Made by a program: the position numbers and the translations under genes. Of a stretch of DNA of 64,000 nucleotides, positions 9,381 through 17,299 are shown piece after piece. Source of the stretch: Burkholderia territorii. Lineage in GTDB: Bacteria > Pseudomonadota > Gammaproteobacteria > Burkholderiales > Burkholderiaceae. The DNA is taken from contig NZ_CADFEJ010000011.1 in the NCBI RefSeq assembly GCF_902833055.1, positions 62,001 to 126,000 of the forward strand, in the 5' to 3' direction. The notes under the pieces were generated by a model, which had not been told where the DNA came from, searched no databases, and saw nothing but the letters and a program-made list of their open reading frames with translations. Within the stretch, counting starts at the first letter, position 1; the number at the start of each line of letters is the position of its first letter.

Positions 9381-10025
9381 ATGTCGTCTGCCCGTCCCGC
9401 GCCGCACCGGCGCCTCTTCAGCCTGACCCGCTTCGTCCGCACCGCCGCGGCGCTGAGCGCCGCCGTCGCGCTCGCCGCATGCACGCACGACGAGCCGAGC
9501 TGGCACCTGACCAACGTCACCGGCCACCTGCCCGACCTGTCGTTCACACTCACCGGCGGCGACGGCCATCCGGTCGACGCGAACGCGTTTCGCGGCCACG
9601 TCGCGCTCGTCTACTTCGGCTATACGCACTGCCCGGACGTCTGCCCCGAAACGATGGCCCGGCTGATGGAGGTGCTCGCGAAGCTCGGCCCGCAGGCGAA
9701 CGACGCGCGCATCCTGTTCGTGTCGGTCGATCCGGCGCGCGACACGCCGCAGGCGATGCAGTCGTACGTCGCCGCGTTCGATGCCGTGCATGCGCGCGGC
9801 CTGACCGGCACCGACGGGCAGATCGAATCGCTCGCGAAGCGCTATCGCGTCGCGTACCAGATGGAAAAACGCGATCCGTCCGGCGGCTACGAGGTGACGC
9901 ACAGCTCGGCCGTCTACATCTTCGATGCGAACGGTCGCGCGCGCCTGCTCGCCACCGACCGCGATTCACCCGACGCCATCGCCGCCGACGTGCGCCGCAT
10001 CATCGACACTGCCTCCCCCACCTGA
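9381..10025 (+). CDS. Sco1/SenC family copper chaperone lipoprotein
   Basis: A 214-residue membrane-anchored thioredoxin-fold protein that delivers copper to, or reduces, the CuA site of cytochrome c oxidase on the periplasmic side. It has a lipoprotein-type signal ending in the lipobox LAAC near residue 33. The copper-binding CPDVC motif lies in YFGYTHCPDVCPETM and the third ligand histidine in VTHSSAVY. The start is the ATG at 9381. It leads a three-gene set with the PCu(A)C chaperone and CtaG, with only eight bases to the next gene, supporting an oxidase assembly role. Confidence 0.9.
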   Translation: MSSARPAPHRRLFSLTRFVRTAAALSAAVALAACTHDEPSWHLTNVTGHLPDLSFTLTGGDGHPVDANAFRGHVALVYFGYTHCPDVCPETMARLMEVLAKLGPQANDARILFVSVDPARDTPQAMQSYVAAFDAVHARGLTGTDGQIESLAKRYRVAYQMEKRDPSGGYEVTHSSAVYIFDANGRARLLATDRDSPDAIAADVRRIIDTASPT

Positions 10026-10033
10026 ACTCCGAC

Positions 10034-10474
10034 ATGAAGACGACCCTCAAGACATTCGCCCTCCTCGCCGCGCTGTGCACCGGCGCGCACGCGTATGCCG
10101 CCGGCGCGATCACCGCGCAGAATGCATGGGTGCGCTGGCTGCCGAACAAGCTGCCCGCGGGCGGCTACGTGACGCTCGTCAACACGAGCGACAAGCCGGT
10201 CGATCTCGTCGACGTCGACAGCCCCGACTACGGAATGGCGATGCTGCACCAGACCGTGTCGAACGGCTCGACGCAGAAGATGGAGATGGTCGACAAGCTG
10301 ACGATTCCCGCGCGCGGCAAGGTCGATATCGCGCCGGGCGGCTATCACTTCATGCTCGAGGAGCCGAAGCACGCGATCAAGCCCGGCGACACCGTGCGCC
10401 TGCGCCTGAAGTTCTCCGACGGCGAGACGGTCGACACGCCGTTCGCCGTGAAGTCGCCGGCCCAGGCGAAGTGA
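10034..10474 (+). CDS. PCu(A)C family periplasmic copper chaperone
   Basis: A 146-residue secreted protein of the DUF461/PCu(A)C family, which hands copper(I) to Sco or directly to the CuA centre. A cleavable signal peptide covers about residues 1-22 (cleavage near AYAA). The copper motif of the family is present: histidine in MAMLHQTV, methionines in QKMEMVD, and HFM in GGYHFML. It sits between Sco and CtaG in the same operon; this order is a known cytochrome-oxidase maturation arrangement. Length is typical. Confidence 0.9.
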   Translation: MKTTLKTFALLAALCTGAHAYAAGAITAQNAWVRWLPNKLPAGGYVTLVNTSDKPVDLVDVDSPDYGMAMLHQTVSNGSTQKMEMVDKLTIPARGKVDIAPGGYHFMLEEPKHAIKPGDTVRLRLKFSDGETVDTPFAVKSPAQAK

Positions 10475-10484
10475 TGCGCGCGCG

Positions 10485-11357
10485 ATGAACGTCCTGTACT
10501 GGCTCGATCCGTGGGAACCGTCGCCGACCGTCGTCATCGCGGTGCTGGCGGCCGCCGTGCTGTTCGCGCGCGGCGTGAAGAAGGCGAAGGTGTCGCCGCT
10601 GCGACAGTTCTCGTTCTGGCTCGGGCTGACGGCGCTCTACATCGCGCTGCATACGCGGCTCGACTACTTCTTCGAACACGAGTTCTTCATGCACCGCGCG
10701 CAGCACCTCGTGCTGCATCACCTCGGGCCGTTCTTCATCGCGCTGGCCTATCCGGGTGCGGCAATCCGCGCGGGCATACCGTTTCGCTGGCGGCAGCGCT
10801 TCGTGCGCCCCGCGCTCGCGTGGGCGCCCGTGCGCGCGACGCTGGACGTGGTGTTCCATCCGGTCGTCGCGGTCGTGCTGTTCGTCGGGCTGATCTATTT
10901 CTGGCTGCTGTCGCCGATCCACTTCATCGCGATGCTCGACTGGCGCCTGTATCGCGTGATGAACTGGAGCATGGTGATCGACGGGTTGCTGTTCTGGTGG
11001 CTCGTCGTCGATCCGCGCCCCGCGCCGCCGGCGCGGCTCTCACCGGGGCGCCGGATCCTGATCGTCGTCGCGGCGATCCCGCCGCAGATCGCGCTCGGCG
11101 CGCTGATCTTCTTCACGCCGCACGAGCTGTATCCGATCTACTCGATCTGCGGGCGCGCATTCACGTGGCTCAGCCCGCTGCGCGACCAGCAGATCGGCGG
11201 CCTGCTGCTGTGGATTCCCGGTTCGATGATGAGCGTGATCGGCGCGCTGATCGCGCTGCGGCATTGGCTGCGGCTGTCGGCGCGCGGCCGTCTGATCGAC
11301 GAACGGGCGGCCGCCCGGCGTGCGCAAAACCCGCCGGCGACGCGCGCCGCCCACTGA
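10485..11357 (+). CDS. CtaG (caa3-type) cytochrome oxidase assembly membrane protein
   Basis: A 290-residue polytopic inner-membrane protein of the caa3-type CtaG family (unrelated to Cox11-type CtaG), involved in copper-dependent cytochrome oxidase assembly. About seven hydrophobic segments can be counted. Conserved histidine-rich segments HEFFMHRAQHLVLHHLG near residue 70 and FHPVVAVVLF near 125 fit possible metal ligation. It ends the Sco-PCu(A)C-CtaG operon with a ten-base gap to the gene before. The C-terminal tail is basic and cytosolic. Confidence 0.85.
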   Translation: MNVLYWLDPWEPSPTVVIAVLAAAVLFARGVKKAKVSPLRQFSFWLGLTALYIALHTRLDYFFEHEFFMHRAQHLVLHHLGPFFIALAYPGAAIRAGIPFRWRQRFVRPALAWAPVRATLDVVFHPVVAVVLFVGLIYFWLLSPIHFIAMLDWRLYRVMNWSMVIDGLLFWWLVVDPRPAPPARLSPGRRILIVVAAIPPQIALGALIFFTPHELYPIYSICGRAFTWLSPLRDQQIGGLLLWIPGSMMSVIGALIALRHWLRLSARGRLIDERAAARRAQNPPATRAAH

Positions 11358-11369
11358 CCGCGCGGCGCG

Positions 11370-11861
11370 TCAGCCGCGCGTGCCGGTCATCCACACGTGC
11401 GGGATCCCGTCCTCGTCGTGCACGTCCGAGCTCGGCGTGAAACCGAACGCCCCGTAGAAGCGCTGCAGATGGGCCTGCGCATGCAGGCTCACCTGCGCGT
11501 CCGGCCACTGCGCGCGGATATGCTCGAGCGCGCGCGACAGCAGCGCGTTGCCGAGGCCCGCGCCGCGAAACGGCGCGGTCGTCAGCACGCGGCCGATGCG
11601 CACGTCCGTGTGCTGCGCATCCGGCAGCAGCACGCGCAGATAGCCGGCGAGGCGGCCCTCCGGATCGTACGCGGCCAGGTGCCACGCGTCGTGATCCGCG
11701 CCATCGATGTCGCGATACACGCAGTTCTGCTCGACGACGAACACGGCGCTGCGCGCGTCGAGGATCGAATAGAGTTCACGCGCGGTCAGCGCGTCGAAGA
11801 ATTTCCAGCGCCAGTCGAGATCGTCGGCGCGCACGGAGGCGGCAGGTACGGAAGCGTTCAT
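11370..11861 (-). CDS. ElaA-type GNAT acetyltransferase
   Basis: A 163-residue GNAT protein of the ElaA group. The N-terminal DLDWRWKFFDALTARELYSIL and AVFVVEQNCVYRDIDG segments are typical of ElaA proteins. The acetyl-CoA pyrophosphate loop is in LTTAPFRGAGLGNALL (R/Q-x-x-G-x-G/A) near residue 105, and the closing helix includes LQRFYGAFGF. The substrate is unknown for the family. The start is the ATG at 11861; the longer frame back to 11954 has no family match. The gene is convergent with ctaG, 12 bases apart, with no terminator visible between them. Confidence 0.85.
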   Translation of the reverse strand: MNASVPAASVRADDLDWRWKFFDALTARELYSILDARSAVFVVEQNCVYRDIDGADHDAWHLAAYDPEGRLAGYLRVLLPDAQHTDVRIGRVLTTAPFRGAGLGNALLSRALEHIRAQWPDAQVSLHAQAHLQRFYGAFGFTPSSDVHDEDGIPHVWMTGTRG

Positions 11862-11954
11862 GGTCGGTCCTGATTCGAGCGCGCCGGCCGGCGCGCGGCA
11901 ACCGCCGATTATGCCTCGAAGCGCACGCGGCACGCGTGCCGTCGCTCCGTACAC

Positions 11955-11981
11955 GAAAAAAAGCCCCGCATTGCGCGGGGC
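11955..11981 (-). terminator. Intrinsic terminator of the pirin gene
   Basis: GCCCCGC (11963-11969) pairs with GCGGGGC (11975-11981); on the minus strand the stem is followed by a run of seven T interrupted only at its end. It lies a few bases beyond the pirin stop codon. Confidence 0.8.
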
Positions 11982-11987
11982 CTTCCG

Positions 11988-12854
11988 TTACGCCGGCATC
12001 CGGCCGAAGCGGCCGCCGTTGAAATCGTCGATCGCGGTGCGGATCTCCTCTTGCGAGTTCATCACGAACGGCCCGTAACCGACCACCGGCTCATCGATCG
12101 GCTCGCCGCTCAAAATCAGCAGCTTCGCGTCGCCGTTCGCTTCGATCTCGACGTCGCGGCCGTCGCGGCTCAGTTGCACGAACTGCGCTTCGCGGGCCAC
12201 CGTCTCGCCGTTCACGAGCAACGTCCCGCTCAGCACGACCACCGCGAGCGTCCGGCCTTCGGCGATCGGGAACCGCGCACGGCCGCCTGCCGCAAGCCGC
12301 ACGTCCCACACGTCGATCGGCGTGTGCGTGCGGGCCGGCCCGCGCCGCCCGTCGAACTCGCCCGCGATGATCCGCGCGCGGCCTGCGCCGTCCGGCAGTT
12401 CGACCACCGGGATGTCCGCGTCCAGCAGCGTCTGGTAACCGGGCGCGCCCATCTTGTCGGCGGCGGGCAGGTTCACCCACAGCTGCACCATCTCGAGCGG
12501 ACCGCCGCGCTTCGTGAACGCTTCCGAGTGGAATTCCTCGTGCAGGATCCCGCTGGCGGCCGTCATCCATTGCACGTCGCCCGGGCCGATCACGCCGCCC
12601 GCGCCGGTCGAGTCGCGGTGTGCGACCTCGCCTTCATAGACGATCGTCACCGTTTCGAAGCCGCGGTGCGGGTGCTGCCCCACCCCGCGCGGCGTCGAAG
12701 CCGGCTCGAAGTTCACGGGACCGGCGTAGTCGAGCAGCAGGAACGGGCTCAGGTGCGTGCCATGAGACTGATAGCTGAACATCGAACGCACCGGGAAACC
12801 GTCGCCGACCCAATGGCCGCGCGGCGCACTGTACACACCCTGGATCTTCTTCAT
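11988..12854 (-). CDS. Pirin family protein (bicupin)
   Basis: A 288-residue iron-binding double cupin. Bacterial pirins act as quercetin 2,3-dioxygenases or interact with metabolic enzymes; which applies here is not visible. The N-terminal cupin has the metal motif region GVGQHPHRGFETVTIVYEGEVAHRDS (two His plus downstream His) and WMTAASGILHEEFHS, giving the usual three-His-one-Glu set. The start is the ATG at 12854, preceded by GGAGAAGG; the longer frame to 12950 runs through the divergent promoter region. The divergently transcribed LysR gene and the palindrome in between suggest it is that regulator's target. Confidence 0.9.
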   Translation of the reverse strand: MKKIQGVYSAPRGHWVGDGFPVRSMFSYQSHGTHLSPFLLLDYAGPVNFEPASTPRGVGQHPHRGFETVTIVYEGEVAHRDSTGAGGVIGPGDVQWMTAASGILHEEFHSEAFTKRGGPLEMVQLWVNLPAADKMGAPGYQTLLDADIPVVELPDGAGRARIIAGEFDGRRGPARTHTPIDVWDVRLAAGGRARFPIAEGRTLAVVVLSGTLLVNGETVAREAQFVQLSRDGRDVEIEANGDAKLLILSGEPIDEPVVGYGPFVMNSQEEIRTAIDDFNGGRFGRMPA

Positions 12855-12874
12855 TTTGCCTTCTCCGAATTGCG

Positions 12875-12892
12875 GCGAAACACGTGTTTCGC
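12875..12892. promoter_or_regulatory. Perfect 18-bp palindrome, candidate operator
   Basis: GCGAAACACGTGTTTCGC is a perfect palindrome in the 111-base gap between the divergent pirin and LysR genes. On the minus strand a TATATT hexamer at 12905-12910 places the pirin start of transcription next to it. Binding by the neighbouring LysR protein is inferred. Confidence 0.55.
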
Positions 12893-12965
12893 ATCCTGAG
12901 GAGGAATATAGAGGTGGAACGATCAATCCGGTAGACTGCCAAAATCGCACTCAGCGTTCTATTTC

Positions 12966-13883
12966 ATGAACGATAACGACCGGGATCTGAACGATCTCTA
13001 CTACTTCGTGCAGGTGGTCGAGCACGGAGGCTTCGCGCCGGCCGGCCGCGCGCTCAACATGCCGAAATCGAAGCTGAGCCGCCGCATCGCGCTGCTCGAA
13101 GCGCGGCTCGGCATGCGGCTGATCCAGCGCTCGACACGCCGCTTCACGGTCACGGACGTCGGCCAGACCTATTACGCGCATTGCCGCGCGATGCTCGTCG
13201 AAGCGGACGCCGCCGACGAGGCGATCGCGCTGCTGCACGAGGAGCCGCGCGGCATCGTGCGGGTCAGTTGCCCGGTCGTGCTGCTCGATTCATTGGTCGG
13301 CGCGATGATCGCCGCGTTCATGGTCGCGTGCCCGCGTGTCGAGATTCATCTGGAAGCGACCAACCGGCGCGTCGACGTGGTGGGCGAAGGCATCGACGTC
13401 GCGATCCGCGTACGGCCGCCACCGCTCGAGGACAGCGATCTCGCGCTGCGCGTGCTGGCTGAGCGCGGGCAGTGTCTCGTCGCCAGCCCCGCGTTGCTGC
13501 GCGAGCATGGTGTGCCGGCCGTGCCCGCCGACCTCATACGCTTGCCGAGCCTCGATCACGGCGTGCCGCAAGCCGCGCACGTGTGGCGGCTGCGCGGCCC
13601 CGACGGCGCGCAGGCGGAAATCCACCACCAGCCCCGGCTCGTGACGGGCGGCATGCTCGCGCTGCGCGCGGCGGCTGTCGCGGGCGTGGGCATCGTGCAG
13701 TTGCCGACGATGATGGTGCGCGATGAAGTCGCGCGCGGCGAACTGGCGACCGTGCTGCCGGACTGGGCGCCGCGCCGCGAAATCGTGCATGCGGTGTTCG
13801 CATCGCGGCGCGGGTTGCTGCCCGCGGTACGCGCGCTGCTCGATTTCCTGGCCGAGCGGTTCGCCGAACTGGAGCCCGATTGA
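12966..13883 (+). CDS. LysR-type transcriptional regulator
   Basis: A 305-residue LysR-family DNA-binding regulator. Residues about 7-65 form the winged helix (DLYYFVQVVEHGGFAPAG, then PKSKLSRRIALLEARLG and RSTRRFTVTDVG), followed by the linker helix and a type 2 periplasmic-binding-like effector domain (about 95-300). The close relatives in this subgroup usually control an adjacent divergent gene; here that is pirin. The ATG at 12966 is directly preceded by the intergenic region with the palindrome. The effector is unknown. Confidence 0.93.
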   Translation: MNDNDRDLNDLYYFVQVVEHGGFAPAGRALNMPKSKLSRRIALLEARLGMRLIQRSTRRFTVTDVGQTYYAHCRAMLVEADAADEAIALLHEEPRGIVRVSCPVVLLDSLVGAMIAAFMVACPRVEIHLEATNRRVDVVGEGIDVAIRVRPPPLEDSDLALRVLAERGQCLVASPALLREHGVPAVPADLIRLPSLDHGVPQAAHVWRLRGPDGAQAEIHHQPRLVTGGMLALRAAAVAGVGIVQLPTMMVRDEVARGELATVLPDWAPRREIVHAVFASRRGLLPAVRALLDFLAERFAELEPD

Positions 13884-13995
13884 GCGACGGCGCGCGCGCC
13901 ACGCGCTGCAAACGCGCCGCGCGTGCCGTAGACTGCGGGACGCGCATCGCGCTTTTCACAACCTCGCCCTTCACAACCCTTTTCGCATTTCAGCC

Positions 13996-14499
13996 ATGTT
14001 CACGCTGTCCACCGACCCTCACGCCTCCAAGGCCGAACTCTATGCGACGCTCGTCGAGCAAGCACGCGCGCTCGTCGAATCGGAACGCGACCTGATCGCG
14101 AACGCCGCGAACTTCTCGGCGCTCGTCTATCATTCGCTCGACCGCCTGAACTGGGCCGGCTTCTATTTCTTCGACGGGACGGAACTCGTGGTCGGGCCAT
14201 TCCAGGGCAAGCCCGCGTGCGTGCGGATCGCGCTCGGCAAGGGCGTGTGCGGCACGGCGGCGCAGACTCGCGAGACGCAGGTCGTGCGCGACGTGCACGC
14301 ATTCCCCGGCCATATCGCCTGCGATGCCGCGTCGGAATCGGAAATCGTCGTACCGCTGGTAGCCGCCGACGGCACGCTGATCGGCGTGTGGGACGTCGAC
14401 AGCCCCGTGGCCGCCCGCTTCGATGACGAAGACCGCAACGGGATGGAAGCGCTGTGCCGCGTATTCGTCGAACATGCGTGGCAGAAGGCGCGCGGTTGA
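13996..14499 (+). CDS. msrC: Free methionine-(R)-sulfoxide reductase (GAF domain)
   Basis: A 167-residue single-GAF-domain enzyme (fRMsr, YebR type) that reduces free methionine-R-sulfoxide in the cytosol. Family markers are NWAGFYFFDG near residue 55, FQGKPACVRIALGKGVCG with the two loop cysteines, and HIACDAASESEIVVPL with the resolving/catalytic cysteine; all three cysteines of the catalytic set are present. The start is the ATG at 13996, because the longer frame to 13723 only overlaps the LysR gene. It stands as a single gene ended by a bidirectional terminator. Confidence 0.9.
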   Translation: MFTLSTDPHASKAELYATLVEQARALVESERDLIANAANFSALVYHSLDRLNWAGFYFFDGTELVVGPFQGKPACVRIALGKGVCGTAAQTRETQVVRDVHAFPGHIACDAASESEIVVPLVAADGTLIGVWDVDSPVAARFDDEDRNGMEALCRVFVEHAWQKARG

Positions 14500-14563
14500 G
14501 CCGCGATTGAACCGTGATCGGGCCGCGTGACGTCGCGGGTCGGCCGCGCGACTCCGGATGAAA

Positions 14564-14584
14564 AAGGCGCCATGACGGCGCCTT
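14564..14584. terminator. Bidirectional terminator between msrC and map
   Basis: AAGGCGCC and GGCGCCTT pair around a five-base loop, with A before and T after the stem. It separates the convergent msrC and map genes. Confidence 0.75.
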
Positions 14585-14622
14585 TTCATTTCATTGCGCC
14601 GCCTTGGGCGGCACGCCGCCTG

Positions 14623-15429
14623 TCAGGCCGCGTGCGTGCCGGACAGCGGCGCGCACGCCGGCGGCTTCACGTCGTCCGACAGGATCTCGACGCCCTGCTC
14701 CGTCACGACGACCATGTGCTCCCATTGCGCCGACAACGAATGATCCTTCGTGACGACCGTCCAGCCGTCGGCCAGCACGCGCGTATCGCGCTTGCCCGCA
14801 TTCAGCATCGGCTCGATCGTGAAGATCATCCCCGGTCGCAGCGGCACGCCGGTGCCCGGGCGGCCGTAGTGCAGCACCTGCGGCTCGTCGTGATAGACGT
14901 CGCCGATCCCGTGCCCGCAGTACTCGCGGACCACGCTGAACCCCTCGCGGTGCGCGACCTGCTGGATCGCATAGCCGACGTCGCCGAGCGTCGCGCCCGG
15001 ACGAACCGCGCGGATGCCCGCGTGCATCGCCTCGTAGGTCGTCGCGACGAGGCGCCGCGCCAGTTCGCCCGGCTCGCCGACGAAGTACATGCGGCTCGTG
15101 TCGCCGAACCAGCCGTCCTTGATCACCGCGATGTCGAGATTCACGATATCGCCGTCGCGCATCGGGCGCGACGACGGAATGCCGTGACAGACCACGTGGT
15201 TGACCGACGTGCACAGCGTTTTCGGATAACCGTGGTAGCCGATGTTCGCCGGAATGGCGCCGAGTTCGTCGACGATGTATTCGCGGCAGCGCGCGTCCAG
15301 CTCGTCCGTCGTGACGCCCGGCTTCACGTGCTCGGCGATCATCGTCAGGACCTGGGACGCGAGCTTCGCGGCTTCGCGCGACCGGGCGATTTCCGCGGCA
15401 CCGCGGATCGGGATTTCGCGTCTTGCCAT
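14623..15429 (-). CDS. map: Type I methionine aminopeptidase, coupled to a ParD-like gene
   Basis: A 268-residue metalloenzyme that removes initiator methionine from nascent proteins. All metal ligands of the type I family are visible: His in CHGIPSSRP, Asp in NLDIAVIKDGWFGDTS (two), His in EYCGHGIG, Glu in TIEPML and Glu in WEHMVVV. It is therefore probably active. The ATG at 15429 overlaps the stop of the ParD-like gene (TGATG) with AGGTGG just upstream, so translation is coupled; a GTG at 15432 is an alternative start. In many bacteria the housekeeping map lies beside rpsB; this copy, tied to an antitoxin-like gene, is likely a second, specialised one (inference). Confidence 0.92.
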   Translation of the reverse strand: MARREIPIRGAAEIARSREAAKLASQVLTMIAEHVKPGVTTDELDARCREYIVDELGAIPANIGYHGYPKTLCTSVNHVVCHGIPSSRPMRDGDIVNLDIAVIKDGWFGDTSRMYFVGEPGELARRLVATTYEAMHAGIRAVRPGATLGDVGYAIQQVAHREGFSVVREYCGHGIGDVYHDEPQVLHYGRPGTGVPLRPGMIFTIEPMLNAGKRDTRVLADGWTVVTKDHSLSAQWEHMVVVTEQGVEILSDDVKPPACAPLSGTHAA

Positions 15430-15665
15430 CACGCCACCTGCTCGATGCCGTGGGCGACCGACTCCGTCGGACCGGCATCGCTGCCCCGCGCTTCAGTCTC
15501 GATCAGCATCCGGCAGATATCGCCGTAGGACAGCGACGGATTGAGCTCCGCCAGCATCCCGACGCGCAGCCAGTGCTCCGCCTGCGCGTTGATCGAACGG
15601 CTCAGCGCGGTACTGGTAGAGCGCAGCCGTTCGTGCATGTGCTCGGATATCTTGATGATTCCCAT
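15429..15665 (-). CDS. ParD-like antitoxin-family protein
   Basis: A 78-residue protein matching the ParD_like family in its N-terminal pattern (GIIKISEHMHERLRSTS, a short beta strand followed by helix) and the SRSINAQAEHWLRVGML helix, as in ribbon-helix-helix antitoxins. A ParE-type toxin gene is absent; the next gene, overlapping by one base, is a methionine aminopeptidase. Upstream on its own strand are a promoter (15700-15728) and an inverted repeat (15680-15699), so autoregulation is likely. The C-terminus beyond residue 55 is short and acidic. Whether it binds the aminopeptidase is unknown. Confidence 0.75.
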   Translation of the reverse strand: MGIIKISEHMHERLRSTSTALSRSINAQAEHWLRVGMLAELNPSLSYGDICRMLIETEARGSDAGPTESVAHGIEQVA

Positions 15666-15679
15666 ATGTCTCTAATTAA

Positions 15680-15699
15680 ACGAAATGTAGTCGTTTCGT
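15680..15699. promoter_or_regulatory. Operator-like inverted repeat upstream of the ParD-like gene
   Basis: ACGAAA (15680-15685) and TTTCGT (15694-15699) form an inverted repeat with an eight-base spacer. It overlaps the predicted start of transcription (near 15693) and ends about 15 bases before the ParD-like ATG, the usual position of a toxin-antitoxin operator. The region is AT-rich against a GC-rich background. Confidence 0.55.
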
Positions 15700-15728
15700 A
15701 TATTACGCTCGCACGGAGCGCTGGGCAA
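15700..15728 (-). promoter_or_regulatory. Sigma70-type promoter for parD-like/map
   Basis: Reading the minus strand, TTGCCC (15723-15728) and TAATAT (15700-15705) are separated by exactly 17 bases, about 35 bases upstream of the ParD-like start codon. Confidence 0.65.
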
Positions 15729-15784
15729 GCATCTGACCGTGCTCGGAATCATCGAGCCGGGACCGCGACAGGACGGTTTCCCCG

Positions 15785-15814
15785 TTGACATCGAATTCCA
15801 GCTTGCTGGACAAT
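15785..15814 (+). promoter_or_regulatory. Promoter for the XRE-cupin gene, leaderless or nearly so
   Basis: TTGACA (15785-15790) and GACAAT (15809-15814) are separated by 18 bases. Transcription would start at about 15821, within a few bases of the ATG at 15824, so the mRNA may have almost no leader. Confidence 0.5.
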
Positions 15815-15823
15815 GAATCCATC

Positions 15824-16483
15824 ATGCAAGAATCAGGTCGCGCGCCCGCCGACGATACCGGCATCAATGAACGCATCGCCCGGCGCGTGCGCGATCTGCG
15901 CATGCTGCGAGGCTACACGCTCGATGCGCTCGCCGCGCGTTCCGGCGTCAGCCGTTCGATGATCTCGCTCATCGAGCGTGCGTCGGCAAGCCCGACCGCC
16001 GTCGTGCTCGACAAGCTCGCGGCCGGTCTCGGTGTATCGCTGGCCGCGCTGTTCGCCGGCGATCGCGACGACGCGCCCGCCCAGCCGCTGGTGCGGCGTG
16101 CGCAGCAGGCGGAATGGCGCGATCCGGCGTCCGGGTACGTGCGGCGCAATCTGTCGCCGCCCGGCTGGCCGTCGCCGATCCAGCTCGTCGAGGTCGATTT
16201 CCCGGCCGGCGCGCGCGTCGCATACGACTCCGGCGGGCGCGAAAGCGCGCTGCATCAACAGGTTTGGGTCGTCAGCGGGCGCGTCGACATCACGTTCGGC
16301 GAGCAACGTCACGAACTGCACGAAGGCGACTGTCTGGCCATGCGCGTCGATCAGCCGCTTGTTTTCAGCAACCCTTCGTCGCACGCCGCGCGCTATGTCG
16401 TCGCGATCTGCGACGCCCCCGCCGCCGTCGGCGCGCGAGGTGTGTCATCCGTTCAAGGCCGACAGGCGCAGGAGCCCGTATGA
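15824..16483 (+). CDS. XRE-family regulator with C-terminal cupin domain
   Basis: A 219-residue transcription factor with an N-terminal helix-turn-helix of the XRE/Cro type (about residues 15-70; GYTLDALAARSGVSRSMISLIERASASPTAVVLDKLA) and a C-terminal cupin sensor (about 125-195; HQQVWVVSGRVDITFG). Such proteins repress small metabolic or detoxification operons and respond to a small ligand. I start at the ATG at 15824; an in-frame TTG at 15785 belongs to the -35 box. Its stop overlaps the start of the following GNAT gene (ATGA), so the two are coupled and the GNAT is its likely target. Confidence 0.88.
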   Translation: MQESGRAPADDTGINERIARRVRDLRMLRGYTLDALAARSGVSRSMISLIERASASPTAVVLDKLAAGLGVSLAALFAGDRDDAPAQPLVRRAQQAEWRDPASGYVRRNLSPPGWPSPIQLVEVDFPAGARVAYDSGGRESALHQQVWVVSGRVDITFGEQRHELHEGDCLAMRVDQPLVFSNPSSHAARYVVAICDAPAAVGARGVSSVQGRQAQEPV

Positions 16484-17028
16484 ATCCCCCGACACCGCGC
16501 GACGACGTGCGCCTGATCGATTGCAGCGAGGCCGAACATGCGGCGGCCATCCTCGAGATCCTGAACGACGCGATCGTGAATTCGACCGCGCTGTACGACT
16601 ACCGGCCGCGGCCGCCGGAAGCGATGGTCACGTGGTTCGCGACGAAGCGCGCCAACGGGTTTCCGGTCGTCGGCGCGGTCGACGAATCGGGCACGCTGGT
16701 CGGCTTCGCGAGCTGGGGCACGTTCCGCGCGTTCCCGGCGTTCAAGTACACGGTCGAACACAGCGTCTACGTCCATCGCGACCATCGCGGCCGCGGCCTC
16801 GGCGAGTTGCTGCTGCGCGAGTTGATCCGGCGTGCGCGCGAAGCTGGCGTGCACGTGCTGGTCGGCTGCATCGACGCGACCAACGGCGGCAGTGTCGCGC
16901 TGCATACGCGGCTCGGCTTCGTGCACTCGGGCACAATCACCGAGGCGGGCTTCAAGTTCGGCCGCTGGCTCGATGCGGCGTTCTATCAGTTGACGCTCGA
17001 CACGCCGTCGCAGCCGGTCGACGGCTGA
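16480..17028 (+). CDS. GNAT acetyltransferase of the phosphinothricin/methionine-sulfoximine type
   Basis: A 182-residue GNAT enzyme whose pattern (AAILEILNDAIVNSTALYDY, then SVYVHRDHRGRGLGELLLREL for the acetyl-CoA loop, and VGCIDATNGGSVALHTRLGF) is that of the PAT/MddA group, which N-acetylate toxic methionine or glutamate analogues and sometimes methionine sulfone. The actual substrate is not visible. The ATG at 16480 overlaps the stop of the XRE-cupin gene by four bases; expression is therefore probably under that regulator. Length is normal. Confidence 0.88.
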   Translation: MNPPTPRDDVRLIDCSEAEHAAAILEILNDAIVNSTALYDYRPRPPEAMVTWFATKRANGFPVVGAVDESGTLVGFASWGTFRAFPAFKYTVEHSVYVHRDHRGRGLGELLLRELIRRAREAGVHVLVGCIDATNGGSVALHTRLGFVHSGTITEAGFKFGRWLDAAFYQLTLDTPSQPVDG

Positions 17029-17299
17029 CCGGCGTTGCCGGATGTTCGGCACGCTCATCCTGACGCGGATCGCATGGAACGGCCCGCAGCACGTCCATCG
17101 CCTCCCCGTGACGACGCGTGCCGCCCACCACACCGCGTCGGCACCTTCTCCGCATGCTCCCGGGCCACGCCCCGTTCCTTTTGCCCCGTGACCGCGCGTG
17201 TGACGTTCGCCGCATTCTTGCGCGAGAACGGTAGCGATACGGTATTCCCCAGCGGCCGCAGCACGGCCGCGCACCGATTCATCACCCGGAGAATGCCGT

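Noticed and set aside
8354-10474. A 706-residue plus-strand frame ending in the PCu(A)C protein
   Set aside because: The upstream part is antisense to otsB and out of frame with Sco; only 10034-10474 has a signal peptide and family motifs.
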